DNA of 64,000 nt, taken from NCBI GenBank assembly GCA_021323225.1, contig JAJTCH010000006.1:1-64000 (forward strand). Reading direction: 5' to 3'. The notes below the pieces were generated by a model. The model was given only the letters and a program-made list of their open reading frames with translations. It was not told the origin of the DNA and did no database searches. Positions 38,925-47,604 of the stretch are shown here, piece by piece. A program made the position numbers and the translations under genes. Numbering within the stretch: the stretch's first letter is position 1; every line of letters starts with the position of its first letter. Source of the DNA: Rickettsiaceae bacterium. GTDB taxonomy: Bacteria; Pseudomonadota; Alphaproteobacteria; Rickettsiales; UBA1997.

Positions 38925-40214
38925 CTATTTTTGCTTATCAATATCACCACAACACAATCTCTGCCATAGACCAGGTTTTTTGGTTTTAGTTTTAATTTCC
39001 GGATCGGGTATTTCTTGCTGGCTTAAAACAACTTGATCCAATTGCGATTTTGGAACCGGTCTTGGAATTGCTTTTGGCTTTGGCCTTGGAATTGGAGTTG
39101 GATCAAGGTGATATGTAAACCCCGCCATGCCTTTATTTTCTTCTATTTTCTCATTATCGATTTCTGCTTTTTCTAAAAATAATTCTTTCTCTTTAATTGG
39201 CGCAGGAACCACCTCTTCCTCCTTATCTTTTTGAACAGAATTTTCAGCCACAACTTCTTCTGTTTCTTCCGGCATTACAACTGGCACCTTGTCCTTTCCG
39301 GTATGATAATCCACTTCATTAATTTTGAATTTAGGATCCTGAATTATCTCTTCTGGACAGACATAATTTGCTCCAGAACATGAACTAATTTTGCAAGAAT
39401 TTGATAGGAAAAAATTTGATTTTCTGTTTACTCTTTTTCTAAGCAAAATCTTAGCAAATATTGTATTGTCATATTCTACTTCTTTTTCTTCAGCAGCTTC
39501 TTGCGGATTTTGAATAAAAGAGGATTCATCTTTTTTGGTAGGAAACAAATCATCAGCCTTATAAACTTTACCAGGATGAGTAATATAGCGCAGACATCCT
39601 TCCCTGGTTTCTAGAGTAAACCATTTCTTAAAATCCTCAACTTTCTCAAAAGTTATTTCACCGTGGTTGGGATCAAAAAATGAGACCTTGTCGCTCATTT
39701 TTGCAAAAGCAATGGCATGAGCAAAGTCTTTATGATTCTCTCCCCCTTCAGGACTATCAAAAACTTTAAAATCTACACGGATTACACCGAAGTGATATCT
39801 TTTAGATCCTATATATTCCACTATAACAGCACTGTTATGATCACTAGATTCACTATTTATTAATTCCTTAGTATCACTATCACCATCCAACATTTCTTTC
39901 ATCTTTACAGAAGCTGTATGGACTTTATATGAATTACCTAGCGATTTTTTAACGGAAGAAACATCGGATCCTTTGGAACTATTATCGCCAACAATAACCG
40001 GATGCGGTAGATTAGGATTGGTTATTTCATAAGAAGTTGGTTTAAAAAAATCTTCTTCTCCATTTCTAGCTTTTTGATATATCCATTGGTAAGACATTAC
40101 ATTGCAAGACCCTCCCCAATTCTCATCAAATAGCTCCATAGTAGCTGATTGACGAAAGGGAGTATAAGAAAAAACAACTCCCTCTTTTTCCAACTGCTGC
40201 GTGTTATATGTCAT
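38925..40214 (-). CDS. YopT/C58-like cysteine protease candidate, copy 1
   Basis: This is the first and longest (429 residues) of the three paralogues. Cys37 lies in GGSCNVMSYQWI, His in FAHAIAFAKMSD and Asp in VSFFDPNHGEI. A longer acidic/Lys-rich linker follows KYVC-like NYVCPEEIIQDPKFK, then GMAGFTYHLDPTPIPRPKP with a second proline block, and the end GLWQRLCCGDIDKQK with two adjacent cysteines that could be lipid-modified. It begins 89 bases upstream of the pstB stop side, so a promoter may sit in 40215-40303; I found no clear boxes there. Confidence 0.7.
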   Translation of the reverse strand: MTYNTQQLEKEGVVFSYTPFRQSATMELFDENWGGSCNVMSYQWIYQKARNGEEDFFKPTSYEITNPNLPHPVIVGDNSSKGSDVSSVKKSLGNSYKVHTASVKMKEMLDGDSDTKELINSESSDHNSAVIVEYIGSKRYHFGVIRVDFKVFDSPEGGENHKDFAHAIAFAKMSDKVSFFDPNHGEITFEKVEDFKKWFTLETREGCLRYITHPGKVYKADDLFPTKKDESSFIQNPQEAAEEKEVEYDNTIFAKILLRKRVNRKSNFFLSNSCKISSCSGANYVCPEEIIQDPKFKINEVDYHTGKDKVPVVMPEETEEVVAENSVQKDKEEEVVPAPIKEKELFLEKAEIDNEKIEENKGMAGFTYHLDPTPIPRPKPKAIPRPVPKSQLDQVVLSQQEIPDPEIKTKTKKPGLWQRLCCGDIDKQK

Positions 40215-40303
40215 AAATTCTTGAAAAATTTTACTTCAAAAAACAGCCTTACTAAAGGTCCTAGAGAATTGCTAAAATCTACTGCAGAAAAGATAAAGAG
40301 AAA

Positions 40304-41065
40304 TCAACCAAATCTACCAGTGATATAATCGCTGGTTTGCTGATTTTTTGGATTGGTGAAAATTACATCGGTGGCGTCATATTCCACAACTTTTCCCATA
40401 TTAAAAAAGGCAGTCATATCGGAAATGCGGGCCGCTTGTTGCATTGAGTGGGTGACGATGATGATGGTGAAATGTTCTTTTAACTCGTCGATTAGTTCTT
40501 CAATTTTAGCGGTGGCGATTGGGTCTAGGGCGGAGCAAGGTTCGTCCATTAAAATTACTTCCGGTTTTACGGCAATGGTTCTGGCGATGCATAATCTTTG
40601 TTGTTGACCGCCGGATAGGCCGGAAGCTTGATCATTCAAACGATCTTTAACTTCATTCCATAATCCGGCTTTTTGTAAACTGGTTTCTACAATTTGGTCT
40701 AATTCTGATTTACTGTTAAAAAGCCCGTGGATTCTTGGGCCGTAAGCAACATTTTCATAAATGCTTTTCAAGAAAGGATTTGGCTTTTGAAAAACCATGC
40801 CGACACGGGAGCGCAGGAAAACTACATCCAGATCTTTTTGGTAAATATCCTTACCATCAATAGTAATTTCACCGCTAACTTTGCAGCTACTGATGGTGTC
40901 ATTCATCCTGTTTAAACAACGCAGGAAGGAAGATTTGCCACAACCAGAAGGTCCAATTAAAGCCGTAGCGCTGTTAGGTTTGAAATTAAGATTAACATCA
41001 AATAAAGCCTGTTTTGTACCGTAAAATAAATCGACATTTTTGGCAGAAATTTTGTTATCTTTCAT
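40304..41065 (-). CDS. pstB: Phosphate ABC transporter ATP-binding protein
   Basis: PstB powers high-affinity phosphate import with PstA, PstC and PstS. The 253-residue protein shows Walker [20 protein letters not shown], signature [14 protein letters not shown], Walker [16 protein letters not shown] and the typical [19 protein letters not shown] segment. None of the other pst genes or phoU is adjacent. Such dispersal of pst genes is known in Rickettsiales. Confidence 0.96.
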   Translation of the reverse strand: MKDNKISAKNVDLFYGTKQALFDVNLNFKPNSATALIGPSGCGKSSFLRCLNRMNDTISSCKVSGEITIDGKDIYQKDLDVVFLRSRVGMVFQKPNPFLKSIYENVAYGPRIHGLFNSKSELDQIVETSLQKAGLWNEVKDRLNDQASGLSGGQQQRLCIARTIAVKPEVILMDEPCSALDPIATAKIEELIDELKEHFTIIIVTHSMQQAARISDMTAFFNMGKVVEYDATDVIFTNPKNQQTSDYITGRFG

Positions 41066-41110
41066 TGTTCTTTGCGGTTGGTTGGCCCTAATCGGCGGAC
41101 AATCTACTGA

Positions 41111-42310
41111 TTATTTTTTGTAATTCAAATTCTTAATTCTTCTAACCGCTTCAATCATTTCGTCTTCTTCACGAATCAGGGAAAAGCGGGCATAGCCTTC
41201 ACCATTTTCTCCAAAACTGCTACCGGCGGAAAGAGCTACGCCGATTTTTTCGATTAGAGCTTTGCAAAAATCGAAAGAAGTTTTGGTTCCGGTTTTAGTA
41301 AATAATTCTTGCGGAATTTTTGCCCATAAAAACATGCTGGCCTTTGGCATTTCAACTTTCCAGCTTAATTCTTTATCAAGCAGCTCTACCAAAAATTTGG
41401 CTCTTTTAAAATATTTTTGACGCAGTTCTTTTAAATATTTATCACTTTTTTCTGACAAAGCATCAATTGCAGCCAATTGCAATGGCTCAAAAGAACCATA
41501 ATCCAAATAAGATTTAACCTTATGCAAAGCCGCTATAAGAGTTGGATTGCCGCAAGCAAAACCAACGCGGCAGCCAGCCATTGAATAGCTTTTGCTGACT
41601 GAGCTAAACTCAATCGCAATTTCTTTGGCGCCTTCAATTTCCAGAATACTGTGCGGTTTTGTTGCGTCATCAAAATAGATTTCACAGTAAGCGATGTCGG
41701 AAATGATATAGATTTTTTCCCTGCGACAGAAATCAACCAGCTCTTGGTAAAAAGCCAAATCAACCACTTGTGAGGTTGGATTGCTTGGATAATTGACAAT
41801 CACCGCCACTGGTTTCTTAGTGGCATTTTTTACCAGTTCTTTAAATTTTCTTAAAAAATCATCCGGCTCAATTGCATCAATTGATTGCAAATTTCCTTTA
41901 GCAATTACAAAGGCAAAAGTGTGGATTGGATAACCGGGATTAGCAACAACAACATAATCATCCGGTGAAGAAATGGCAGTTGCTAAACTGGCGATGCCTT
42001 CTTTAGCGCCGATTGTCACCAAACATTCACTTTTATGATCCAGCCTCACTCCAAAACGCTTTTGATAATAAGAAGCTAAAGCGCGCCTTAAATCATCAAC
42101 ACCGCCAACAACGGAATAGCCATATAATTTCGGATTGCGGGAAAGTTCTGACAATTTTTCTCTAACATGCTCTGGCGGCGCAGAATCAGGATTGCCCATT
42201 CCAAAATCAATAATGTCAACACCATTAGCAATTGCCTCTTGCTTAAGCTTGTAAATGGCAGCAAAAATATAAGGCGGCAGGGTTTCAGTTAGGTAGAATT
42301 TTTCTTTCAT
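41111..42310 (-). CDS. Class I/II aminotransferase, AlaC/LL-DAP-aminotransferase-like
   Basis: The 399-residue PLP enzyme has fold-type I motifs: GMGNPDSAPP, YGYSVVGGVDDLRRA, NPGYP, NYPSNPTS, ISDIAYCEIYFDD, the Schiff-base Lys in SSVSKSYSMAGCRVGF, and the C-terminal carboxylate-binding Arg in YARFSLIRE. The overall sequence resembles AlaC (alanine) and DapL-like aminotransferases. It ends one base before prfB begins to end, so it is transcribed with prfB. Substrate is not certain. Confidence 0.88.
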   Translation of the reverse strand: MKEKFYLTETLPPYIFAAIYKLKQEAIANGVDIIDFGMGNPDSAPPEHVREKLSELSRNPKLYGYSVVGGVDDLRRALASYYQKRFGVRLDHKSECLVTIGAKEGIASLATAISSPDDYVVVANPGYPIHTFAFVIAKGNLQSIDAIEPDDFLRKFKELVKNATKKPVAVIVNYPSNPTSQVVDLAFYQELVDFCRREKIYIISDIAYCEIYFDDATKPHSILEIEGAKEIAIEFSSVSKSYSMAGCRVGFACGNPTLIAALHKVKSYLDYGSFEPLQLAAIDALSEKSDKYLKELRQKYFKRAKFLVELLDKELSWKVEMPKASMFLWAKIPQELFTKTGTKTSFDFCKALIEKIGVALSAGSSFGENGEGYARFSLIREEDEMIEAVRRIKNLNYKK

Positions 42311-42311
42311 T

Positions 42312-43419
42312 TTAATTTTCTGTGTTACTAATTTTTTGACTCAAAGTCGCCATAATAAATCCGTCCAAATCACCATCAAGAACTGACTGGTAATTACCAA
42401 CTTCATATCCGGTGCGCAGATCCTTTACCATATGGTAAGGATGCATAACATAGGAACGAATTTGATGGCCCCAGCTATTGTCGGTTTTGCCGGCATTTAT
42501 TTTGGATTGTTCTTCTTCTCTCTTTCTAATTTCTGCTTCATAGAGCCTTGATTTTAGCATCTTCATCGCTTCAGCACGATTTCTGATTTGCGATCTGTCA
42601 CTTTGGCATTGAACAACAATGCCGGTTGGCAAGTGAGTGAAACGCACTGCGGAATCAGTTTTATTAACATGCTGTCCACCAGCACCGGAAGCGCGAAAAG
42701 TATCGATGCGCAAATCTTTTTCCAAAACTTCAATATTGATGTCGTCATCAACAATCGGATAAACCCAGATACTGGCAAAGCCGGTTTGCCTTTTGCCATT
42801 GGCGTTAAAAGGAGAAATTCTAACCAAACGATGTACACCACTTTCAGTTTTGGCCCAGCCAAAAGCATTATGGCCGGTAATTTTTATAGTGGCAGATTTT
42901 ATTCCTGCTTCTTCACCATCCAAGCAATGAACTAATTCAGCTTTAAATCCATGTCTTTCTGCCCAGCGCAAATACATGCGAAGTAGCATAGAAGCAAAAT
43001 CACAGGCATCGCTTCCACCTGCTCCGGCATTGATTTCAATGAAACAATCATTTTTATCGGCATCACCGGAAAATAAAGATTCAACTTTGCTTTTATTAAC
43101 TTTTGATTGCAGTTCTTGGAGGGATTTTTCAATTTCAGAAATGATTGCTGAATCATTTTCAGCTTCAGCAATTTCTAACAATTCCACATTATCTTTGAGG
43201 TTTTGCTTGAGAGAATTATAGTCATTTAATGTGGATTCAACCCGGCTTTTTTCTTGCATCACGCGGCCGGATTTTTCATTATCCTGCCAATCTAATGTTT
43301 CACTTTGCTTTTCTAATTCTTCGAGTTTTTTTGAAAGATTCTCAATGTCAAAGACACCTCGCAATTAGCGCCAAATCTCCTTCGATGTTGGAAATTAAAG
43401 ATGATATTTCTGCTTTCAT
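42312..43419 (-). CDS. prfB: Peptide chain release factor 2, with programmed +1 frameshift
   Basis: RF2 ends translation at UGA and UAA. The C-terminal frame (42312-43350) shows the stop-codon reader SPF in VRISPFNANG and the catalytic GGQ in GAGGQHVNKTDSA. The real start is the ATG at 43419: 23 codons in zero frame reach CTT, then TGA at 43350-43348, and the main frame continues at +1 with GAC. This is the classic CTT TGA C autoregulatory shift site. The product would be about 368 residues, near the usual 365. The gene is divergent from holA. Confidence 0.93.
43348..43361 (-). promoter_or_regulatory. RF2 +1 frameshift site
   Basis: The minus strand reads GCGAGGTGTCTTTGAC at 43362-43347. CTT in the P site, an in-frame TGA next, a C after it, and an AGG Shine-Dalgarno-like stimulator three bases upstream reproduce the known prfB element. 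Low RF2 lets ribosomes slip +1 and make full RF2, so the gene adjusts its own level. Confidence 0.9.
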
Positions 43420-43479
43420 TTCAATTGGAAATTGTTATAGTGAAGGTCGCCAATTTTAATTACCCACCTCTTTATAGCA

Positions 43480-44520
43480 ATGCAAATCAAGCCTTTCCAA
43501 GCTGACTCATTCATAAATACTATTGCCCAAAATAAAGAAATTTTTGCCGCTTTGGTTTATGGGCCGGAATCTGGATTAGTTTCAATTCGCTCCAAAAAAA
43601 TCGCCACTTCAATTGTTGCTGATTTATCTGATGCGTTTTTGGTGGTGAGTTTAAATGAAAAACAAATTGATGAAGATAAAGGTTTGCTGGCCGATGAATT
43701 TGCCGCAATTTCAATGCTAGGTGGCAGGAAACTGATTATGGTTGATGGCGGAAATAAGGTGACGGAAAGTTTAAAAATGATTTTTGAAGCGCCAAAAAAA
43801 CAAAGTGATTTTAAAATTACCGGTGACAATTTTATTTTAATTTCAGCCGGAGATTTAGACAAAAGCTCTTCTCTTAGAAAATTTGCTGAAACCAGTCCAT
43901 ATATTGCCAGCATTGCCTGCTATGAAGATGACGCAGCCACAATTTCTGGAATTATCCGCCAAAAATTTAAGGAGCAAAATTTTACTTTTGAAGAGGAAGC
44001 AGTTCCTCTTTTGATCGAAAAATTTGGCAAAAACCGTCAGATAATTTTGAACGAGATTGACAAGCTGGCTTTATTTATGGGGAAAGAAAAACATATAACA
44101 ACAGATATTCTGCAAGACAGTATTGCCGATTTAGCGGAAATTTCTGCCTTTCAATTGGTTGAAGAATTTGCCAATCGTGATTTGAAAAAATCGATTCTGC
44201 TTTTGGAGAAATTATTTGCCGAGAAGACCTCCGCAATCACCATAATTAGGTTTATTACAAATTATTTCACCAAATTATCTTTAGCGAAAAATGCGCTGGA
44301 AAATGGCAGTAATTTGGATTTAGAAATGAAGATTCACAATATCTTTTTTAAGCAACAGGCATCTTTTAAAAAACATCTACAGATGTGGAGCCAGCAAAGC
44401 ATCAATATTCTTTTTTTAAAGCTTCAAGAATTGGAAGTGAAATGCAAAAACAGCAATTTTGATTCAGAACTTTTGCTATCAGTTTTTATCAATTTTTCTT
44501 TGATGAAAAAATCAGCTTAG
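43480..44520 (+). CDS. holA: DNA polymerase III subunit delta
   Basis: The 346-residue protein matches HolA: opening MQIKPFQADSFINTIAQN, ALVYGPESGLVSIRSKKI, LLVGGRKLIMVDGG-like segment, SSLRKFAE, a FGKNRQIILNEIDKLALF AAA+ region, and the C-terminal collar helices. HolA opens the sliding clamp as part of the clamp loader. The Walker A is degenerate, as normal for delta. It is divergent from prfB across 60 bases; an inverted-repeat element follows. Confidence 0.9.
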   Translation: MQIKPFQADSFINTIAQNKEIFAALVYGPESGLVSIRSKKIATSIVADLSDAFLVVSLNEKQIDEDKGLLADEFAAISMLGGRKLIMVDGGNKVTESLKMIFEAPKKQSDFKITGDNFILISAGDLDKSSSLRKFAETSPYIASIACYEDDAATISGIIRQKFKEQNFTFEEEAVPLLIEKFGKNRQIILNEIDKLALFMGKEKHITTDILQDSIADLAEISAFQLVEEFANRDLKKSILLLEKLFAEKTSAITIIRFITNYFTKLSLAKNALENGSNLDLEMKIHNIFFKQQASFKKHLQMWSQQSINILFLKLQELEVKCKNSNFDSELLLSVFINFSLMKKSA

Positions 44521-44559
44521 AACCCCGACAACATTAACTGAATATTATTAAAATATTGT

Positions 44560-44715
44560 CGTCATTGCGAGGAGCGTGCGTAGCCAGCGACGCGGCAATC
44601 CAGAAAACTTGATGATATATTCGGAGGTTAAAATAAATTCTGGTTTAAGAACGAATCCAAACTCAAGATCTCTGGATTGCCGCGTCGCTGGCTACGCACG
44701 CTCCTCGCAATGACG
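44560..44715. repeat. Inverted-repeat element, family A copy 2, with perfect 45-base arms
   Basis: The 45 bases 44560-44604 (CGTCATTGCGAGGAGC... to ...GGCAATCCAGA) are an exact inverted copy of 44671-44715; the 66-base interior is AT-rich and codes for nothing. The same arm family is at 33482-33592. It sits between convergent holA and an aminotransferase-like gene, where it could form a bidirectional transcript end. Perfect arms suggest a recent or mobile (MITE-like) origin. Confidence 0.9.
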
Positions 44716-44748
44716 ATCTTGCCTAATATGGAAATTAATTACCGCCTG

Positions 44749-46059
44749 TTATCTGCTCTTCTCATTTGTTCCTTCCACCTTAACACCAGTTGCAGAAGAA
44801 AGACTTTTGCTCAACATCTTTAATTGAACCAAAGCCTGGTTGATTTTTTTGAATCCGTCTTTTAACTCTTGTTTTGATTTTAAGAGATGAAATTTCAAAA
44901 CCATTTCCTCTTCCGGCAGCAAATAACATTGGCCCGGCATCATCGCAATTCCCGCTTCTGATTTTAAAAATTTTGCCATATCTAAATCGGTGTTAAGAAC
45001 GCCGGTTTGGCTGGCACTTCCTTTTAAACCATCAAACTGTACCAGCATTGAATCGCTAACTGGGTTGGATTTTAAATATGGTTTAACAAATTCTTCTTTT
45101 TTATTAAATTTTTGGCCGAGATTATTGTTAATTTCTTTGAGCTCTTCAGTGACTTGCTGATGATTTTGGCGGCAATGCTCAATGATTTCTTCTATATGTT
45201 CTTTATTGTCTTTATTTTCCGCTAAAGCAGCGATGGCAATTTGTTGGTTGAGGGTAGAAATGTTAGTTGTCTCACTTGATAATTTTTTGGCTTCAGATTC
45301 ATCTTTTACGCAGGCAAAATAAATATCCAGATTGCCAAGGCCAGAACCTTTCAGACTTCCAATTGTAATTACTCGAGAAGAAATTTCTGCAATTGCCCCT
45401 AGAGAAAATTGCTGTGAATCGGAATTTAATATTCTCAAGGACTCATCAACCACCACTAATAAATTTGGATATTTGGCAATTATTTCAGCCAATTTTTCAG
45501 CCTCTTCTTTGGTTAAGATAGCGCCGGAAATATTATTTGGATAATTAAGAAAAAGGATTTTGATAGTTTGAGTTTGTAAAGCAGTTTCAAGCTCCGACGG
45601 AATTATCTTCCAGTTATTTTTAGCATCGGTGTTTAAAAATTCAGTTGCAATATTATTGTCGTGACATTCTTGAATAAAATAGGAAGAAAGCGGTAGGGCA
45701 AATAAAACTTTTTCACCTTCTTTGAAGCCAACCACATTGTATAAATCTTGTAGCAACTCAAAAATGCCGGAGCTGATGATGATGTTTTTTGAAGAGCAAT
45801 CGATGTCACATCTTTTAAAATAATCCGCAATTGAGGTTTTTAACTCCGGCATTAAAGCAAAAGATTTGCTGCTTTTTTCCAAGCCAAATTGCGTTATGTA
45901 ATCGATGACTTTTTTATTCGCCTCACCACTCAAAGATTGATAATCATCCTCAAACCATTTTTCAGAAGCGTTGCAACTTGCGATAAAATCAAGAGCCGCC
46001 TTATTGTTGACTGGAGGTTTTTTGGGATCTTTGGTAAAAATTTTGTCTATAAATTTCAT
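44749..46059 (-). CDS. Degenerate class I aminotransferase-like protein
   Basis: The 436-residue protein has the fold-type I aminotransferase outline: NNIISSGIFELLQDL, LNYPNNISGAILT, VVVDESLRIL and the Lys in TIGSLKGSGLGNLDIYFA at the Schiff-base position. The usual GxRxG after the Lys is GNLDI, and the C-terminal carboxylate-binding Arg is replaced (FHLLKSKQ). The N-terminal 30 residues and the Lys/Ser-rich C-terminus are extra. Because both substrate-binding arginines are missing, it may act on an unusual substrate or be catalytically altered. It is translated apart from the operon upstream, after 17 bases. Confidence 0.7.
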   Translation of the reverse strand: MKFIDKIFTKDPKKPPVNNKAALDFIASCNASEKWFEDDYQSLSGEANKKVIDYITQFGLEKSSKSFALMPELKTSIADYFKRCDIDCSSKNIIISSGIFELLQDLYNVVGFKEGEKVLFALPLSSYFIQECHDNNIATEFLNTDAKNNWKIIPSELETALQTQTIKILFLNYPNNISGAILTKEEAEKLAEIIAKYPNLLVVVDESLRILNSDSQQFSLGAIAEISSRVITIGSLKGSGLGNLDIYFACVKDESEAKKLSSETTNISTLNQQIAIAALAENKDNKEHIEEIIEHCRQNHQQVTEELKEINNNLGQKFNKKEEFVKPYLKSNPVSDSMLVQFDGLKGSASQTGVLNTDLDMAKFLKSEAGIAMMPGQCYLLPEEEMVLKFHLLKSKQELKDGFKKINQALVQLKMLSKSLSSATGVKVEGTNEKSR

Positions 46060-46076
46060 AACTTTACTCGATGTAG

Positions 46077-46523
46077 TTAAACGGTGCGTCTTGCTTTGAT
46101 ATTGATAATTTTGCTATTTAAAGTCCTTTTTTCTTCCATATTAAAATCTTCCACCATATCGCCGGCATAGACTGAATAATCTTTTATGAAGCCAATATAG
46201 TCAGCGATTGAAAGTTCGATATCACTAAAGCTCTTGATTTTATGTTCACCAGGAAGATCTTTTAAAATCCTGGAAGCATCTTCCAGATTTTTCTCAATCT
46301 GTTTGGTAAAATCATTATTTCTATCTGATCTGCGGTTAATCTTATGTTCTAGGTCGGTTGCCAAATCAATCACCGCATTGGTGATATGAAGTTTGGCATT
46401 TTTTATCATTGCTTCAGAAGAATCATCAATGCTGGAATAGTAGATCTGGGCAGAAGACAATACTCTTACTAGAAACTCCATTTCATCCAAAATATTGATT
46501 AAAACCTCACTAAATTTTTGCAT
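46077..46523 (-). CDS. Unknown helical protein
   Basis: The 148-residue protein is predicted to be mostly helical, polar, without a signal peptide or membrane segment. I recognise no family. A Lys/Arg-rich end (INIKARRTV) is visible. It starts one base after sdhE stops, so it belongs to the thyX-tatA-exoD-sdhE operon. Its role is unknown. Confidence 0.6.
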   Translation of the reverse strand: MQKFSEVLINILDEMEFLVRVLSSAQIYYSSIDDSSEAMIKNAKLHITNAVIDLATDLEHKINRRSDRNNDFTKQIEKNLEDASRILKDLPGEHKIKSFSDIELSIADYIGFIKDYSVYAGDMVEDFNMEEKRTLNSKIINIKARRTV

Positions 46524-46524
46524 T

Positions 46525-46776
46525 TTAAAGATTGTGAAATTGGCGAATATTATTGATTAAATTTTGATATTTTTTTGGCGCCTGACTTATCTGCAAGATC
46601 CAATCATAGATCATAACATCATCCTCCAGGACCAAATCGGAATAAATTGTTAAATCTTCATCGCCAAATTTCCTGATATTAGACTCGGCAAATTTCCCAA
46701 GCAAAATATCAGTCTCTTTACATCCGCGATGCAAGGATTTGTAAAGTAGGGATTTGATTAGAATTTCTTTATCCAT
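46525..46776 (-). CDS. sdhE: Succinate dehydrogenase FAD assembly factor
   Basis: Starting at ATG 46776 the 83-residue protein shows the SdhE (DUF339) signature RGCKETDILLGKFAESNI and the LEDDVMIYDWI segment. SdhE helps attach FAD to SdhA, the flavoprotein of succinate dehydrogenase, linking it to the TCA cycle. The ATG shares one base with the exoD stop (TGATG), so the two genes are translationally coupled; a longer frame from 46788 is less likely. Confidence 0.88.
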   Translation of the reverse strand: MDKEILIKSLLYKSLHRGCKETDILLGKFAESNIRKFGDEDLTIYSDLVLEDDVMIYDWILQISQAPKKYQNLINNIRQFHNL

Positions 46777-47399
46777 CAAAAGAGCCAATTAATAATCCAA
46801 TTCTTAACCAAATATACCGCTTCAACTCCAAGAAAAACAGCAGCTGCAGTAATTACAACGCCTAAACAGCCGATTAATAGACCCAACAAAATTATTATCC
46901 CATCTTTGCCCAGAAGCCCAAAAGAAGCAATCAAAACACCAAGGCCCGGAATAAAATTTGAAAGTGGCAAAGGCAATAAAACTGACATTGAAAAAGCAAA
47001 ACAGAAAAATCCAATTATCTTTATAAACCAATCTGAGCTAAGCGGCAAAAGCCTTGGCCTTACAAAGCTCTCCGCTTTTTTGATATAAGGGGAAGATTTT
47101 TCAACCATCATAGCCAAAACGCTTCTCTTGATGGAGAAATTGGAAAATCTCTTAGGTAGCTTTGGTGATTTGTAGCCAAGCATCATCTGAAATGAAAACA
47201 CCACCATTGGAATGGAGATCAGGCTAGGAAAAGGTGGTGGAAGTGGAATAATAATCGGCAGAGAAAAGATGGTCATGATCAGGCCAAAACCACCGGCATC
47301 CATCGCCACAATTAGATCATTAATTGAGATTTTGTCAGCGGAAGTTTTATTGATAACGCCCTCTAGAATCTCAGTGGTAACTACTTTTTTTTCACTCAC
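46776..47399 (-). CDS. exoD: ExoD family membrane protein
   Basis: The 207-residue membrane protein begins with GTG and has the ExoD signature GGFGLIMTIFSLPIIIPLPPPFPS with a Pro-rich loop, then several hydrophobic helices, including IIGFFCFAFSMSVLLPLPLSN and GLLIGCLGVVITAAAVFL. ExoD was named for exopolysaccharide and nodulation roles in rhizobia, but its molecular function is unknown. It overlaps sdhE by one base and follows tatA by eight. Confidence 0.85.
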   Translation of the reverse strand: MSEKKVVTTEILEGVINKTSADKISINDLIVAMDAGGFGLIMTIFSLPIIIPLPPPFPSLISIPMVVFSFQMMLGYKSPKLPKRFSNFSIKRSVLAMMVEKSSPYIKKAESFVRPRLLPLSSDWFIKIIGFFCFAFSMSVLLPLPLSNFIPGLGVLIASFGLLGKDGIIILLGLLIGCLGVVITAAAVFLGVEAVYLVKNWIINWLF

Positions 47400-47407
47400 T
47401 GGTAACT

Positions 47408-47587
47408 CTACTTTTTGTCTTGATTTTGGTCACTGATTTGCTTGGCCGAATCTTCTTCATCTTTAATATTTTTGCGGAAATTTTTAATTCCCTTACCGAT
47501 ATCACCCATGACGTGAGGCAATTTACCGGCACCAAAAAGCACTAAAATGATGATGAGAACAACTATAAGATGAGAAAAACTTAACAT
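47408..47587 (-). CDS. tatA: Sec-independent translocase component TatA
   Basis: A 59-residue protein from ATG 47587: a hydrophobic N-terminal helix ([16 protein letters not shown]), the [18 protein letters not shown] hinge and amphipathic helix with the FxxKxLP-type start (FGAGKLP), and a short acidic tail. TatA forms the pore for folded-protein export. tatB and tatC are not in the window. It is a small gene in the thyX-tatA-exoD-sdhE operon, with an 8-base gap to exoD. Confidence 0.92.
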   Translation of the reverse strand: MLSFSHLIVVLIIILVLFGAGKLPHVMGDIGKGIKNFRKNIKDEEDSAKQISDQNQDKK

Positions 47588-47604
47588 AATTTGCAGATTT
47601 ATTG

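Noticed and set aside
43348..43364. prfB starting at TTG 43364
   Set aside because: The upstream zero-frame ATG plus the CTT TGA C shift site explains the gene better.
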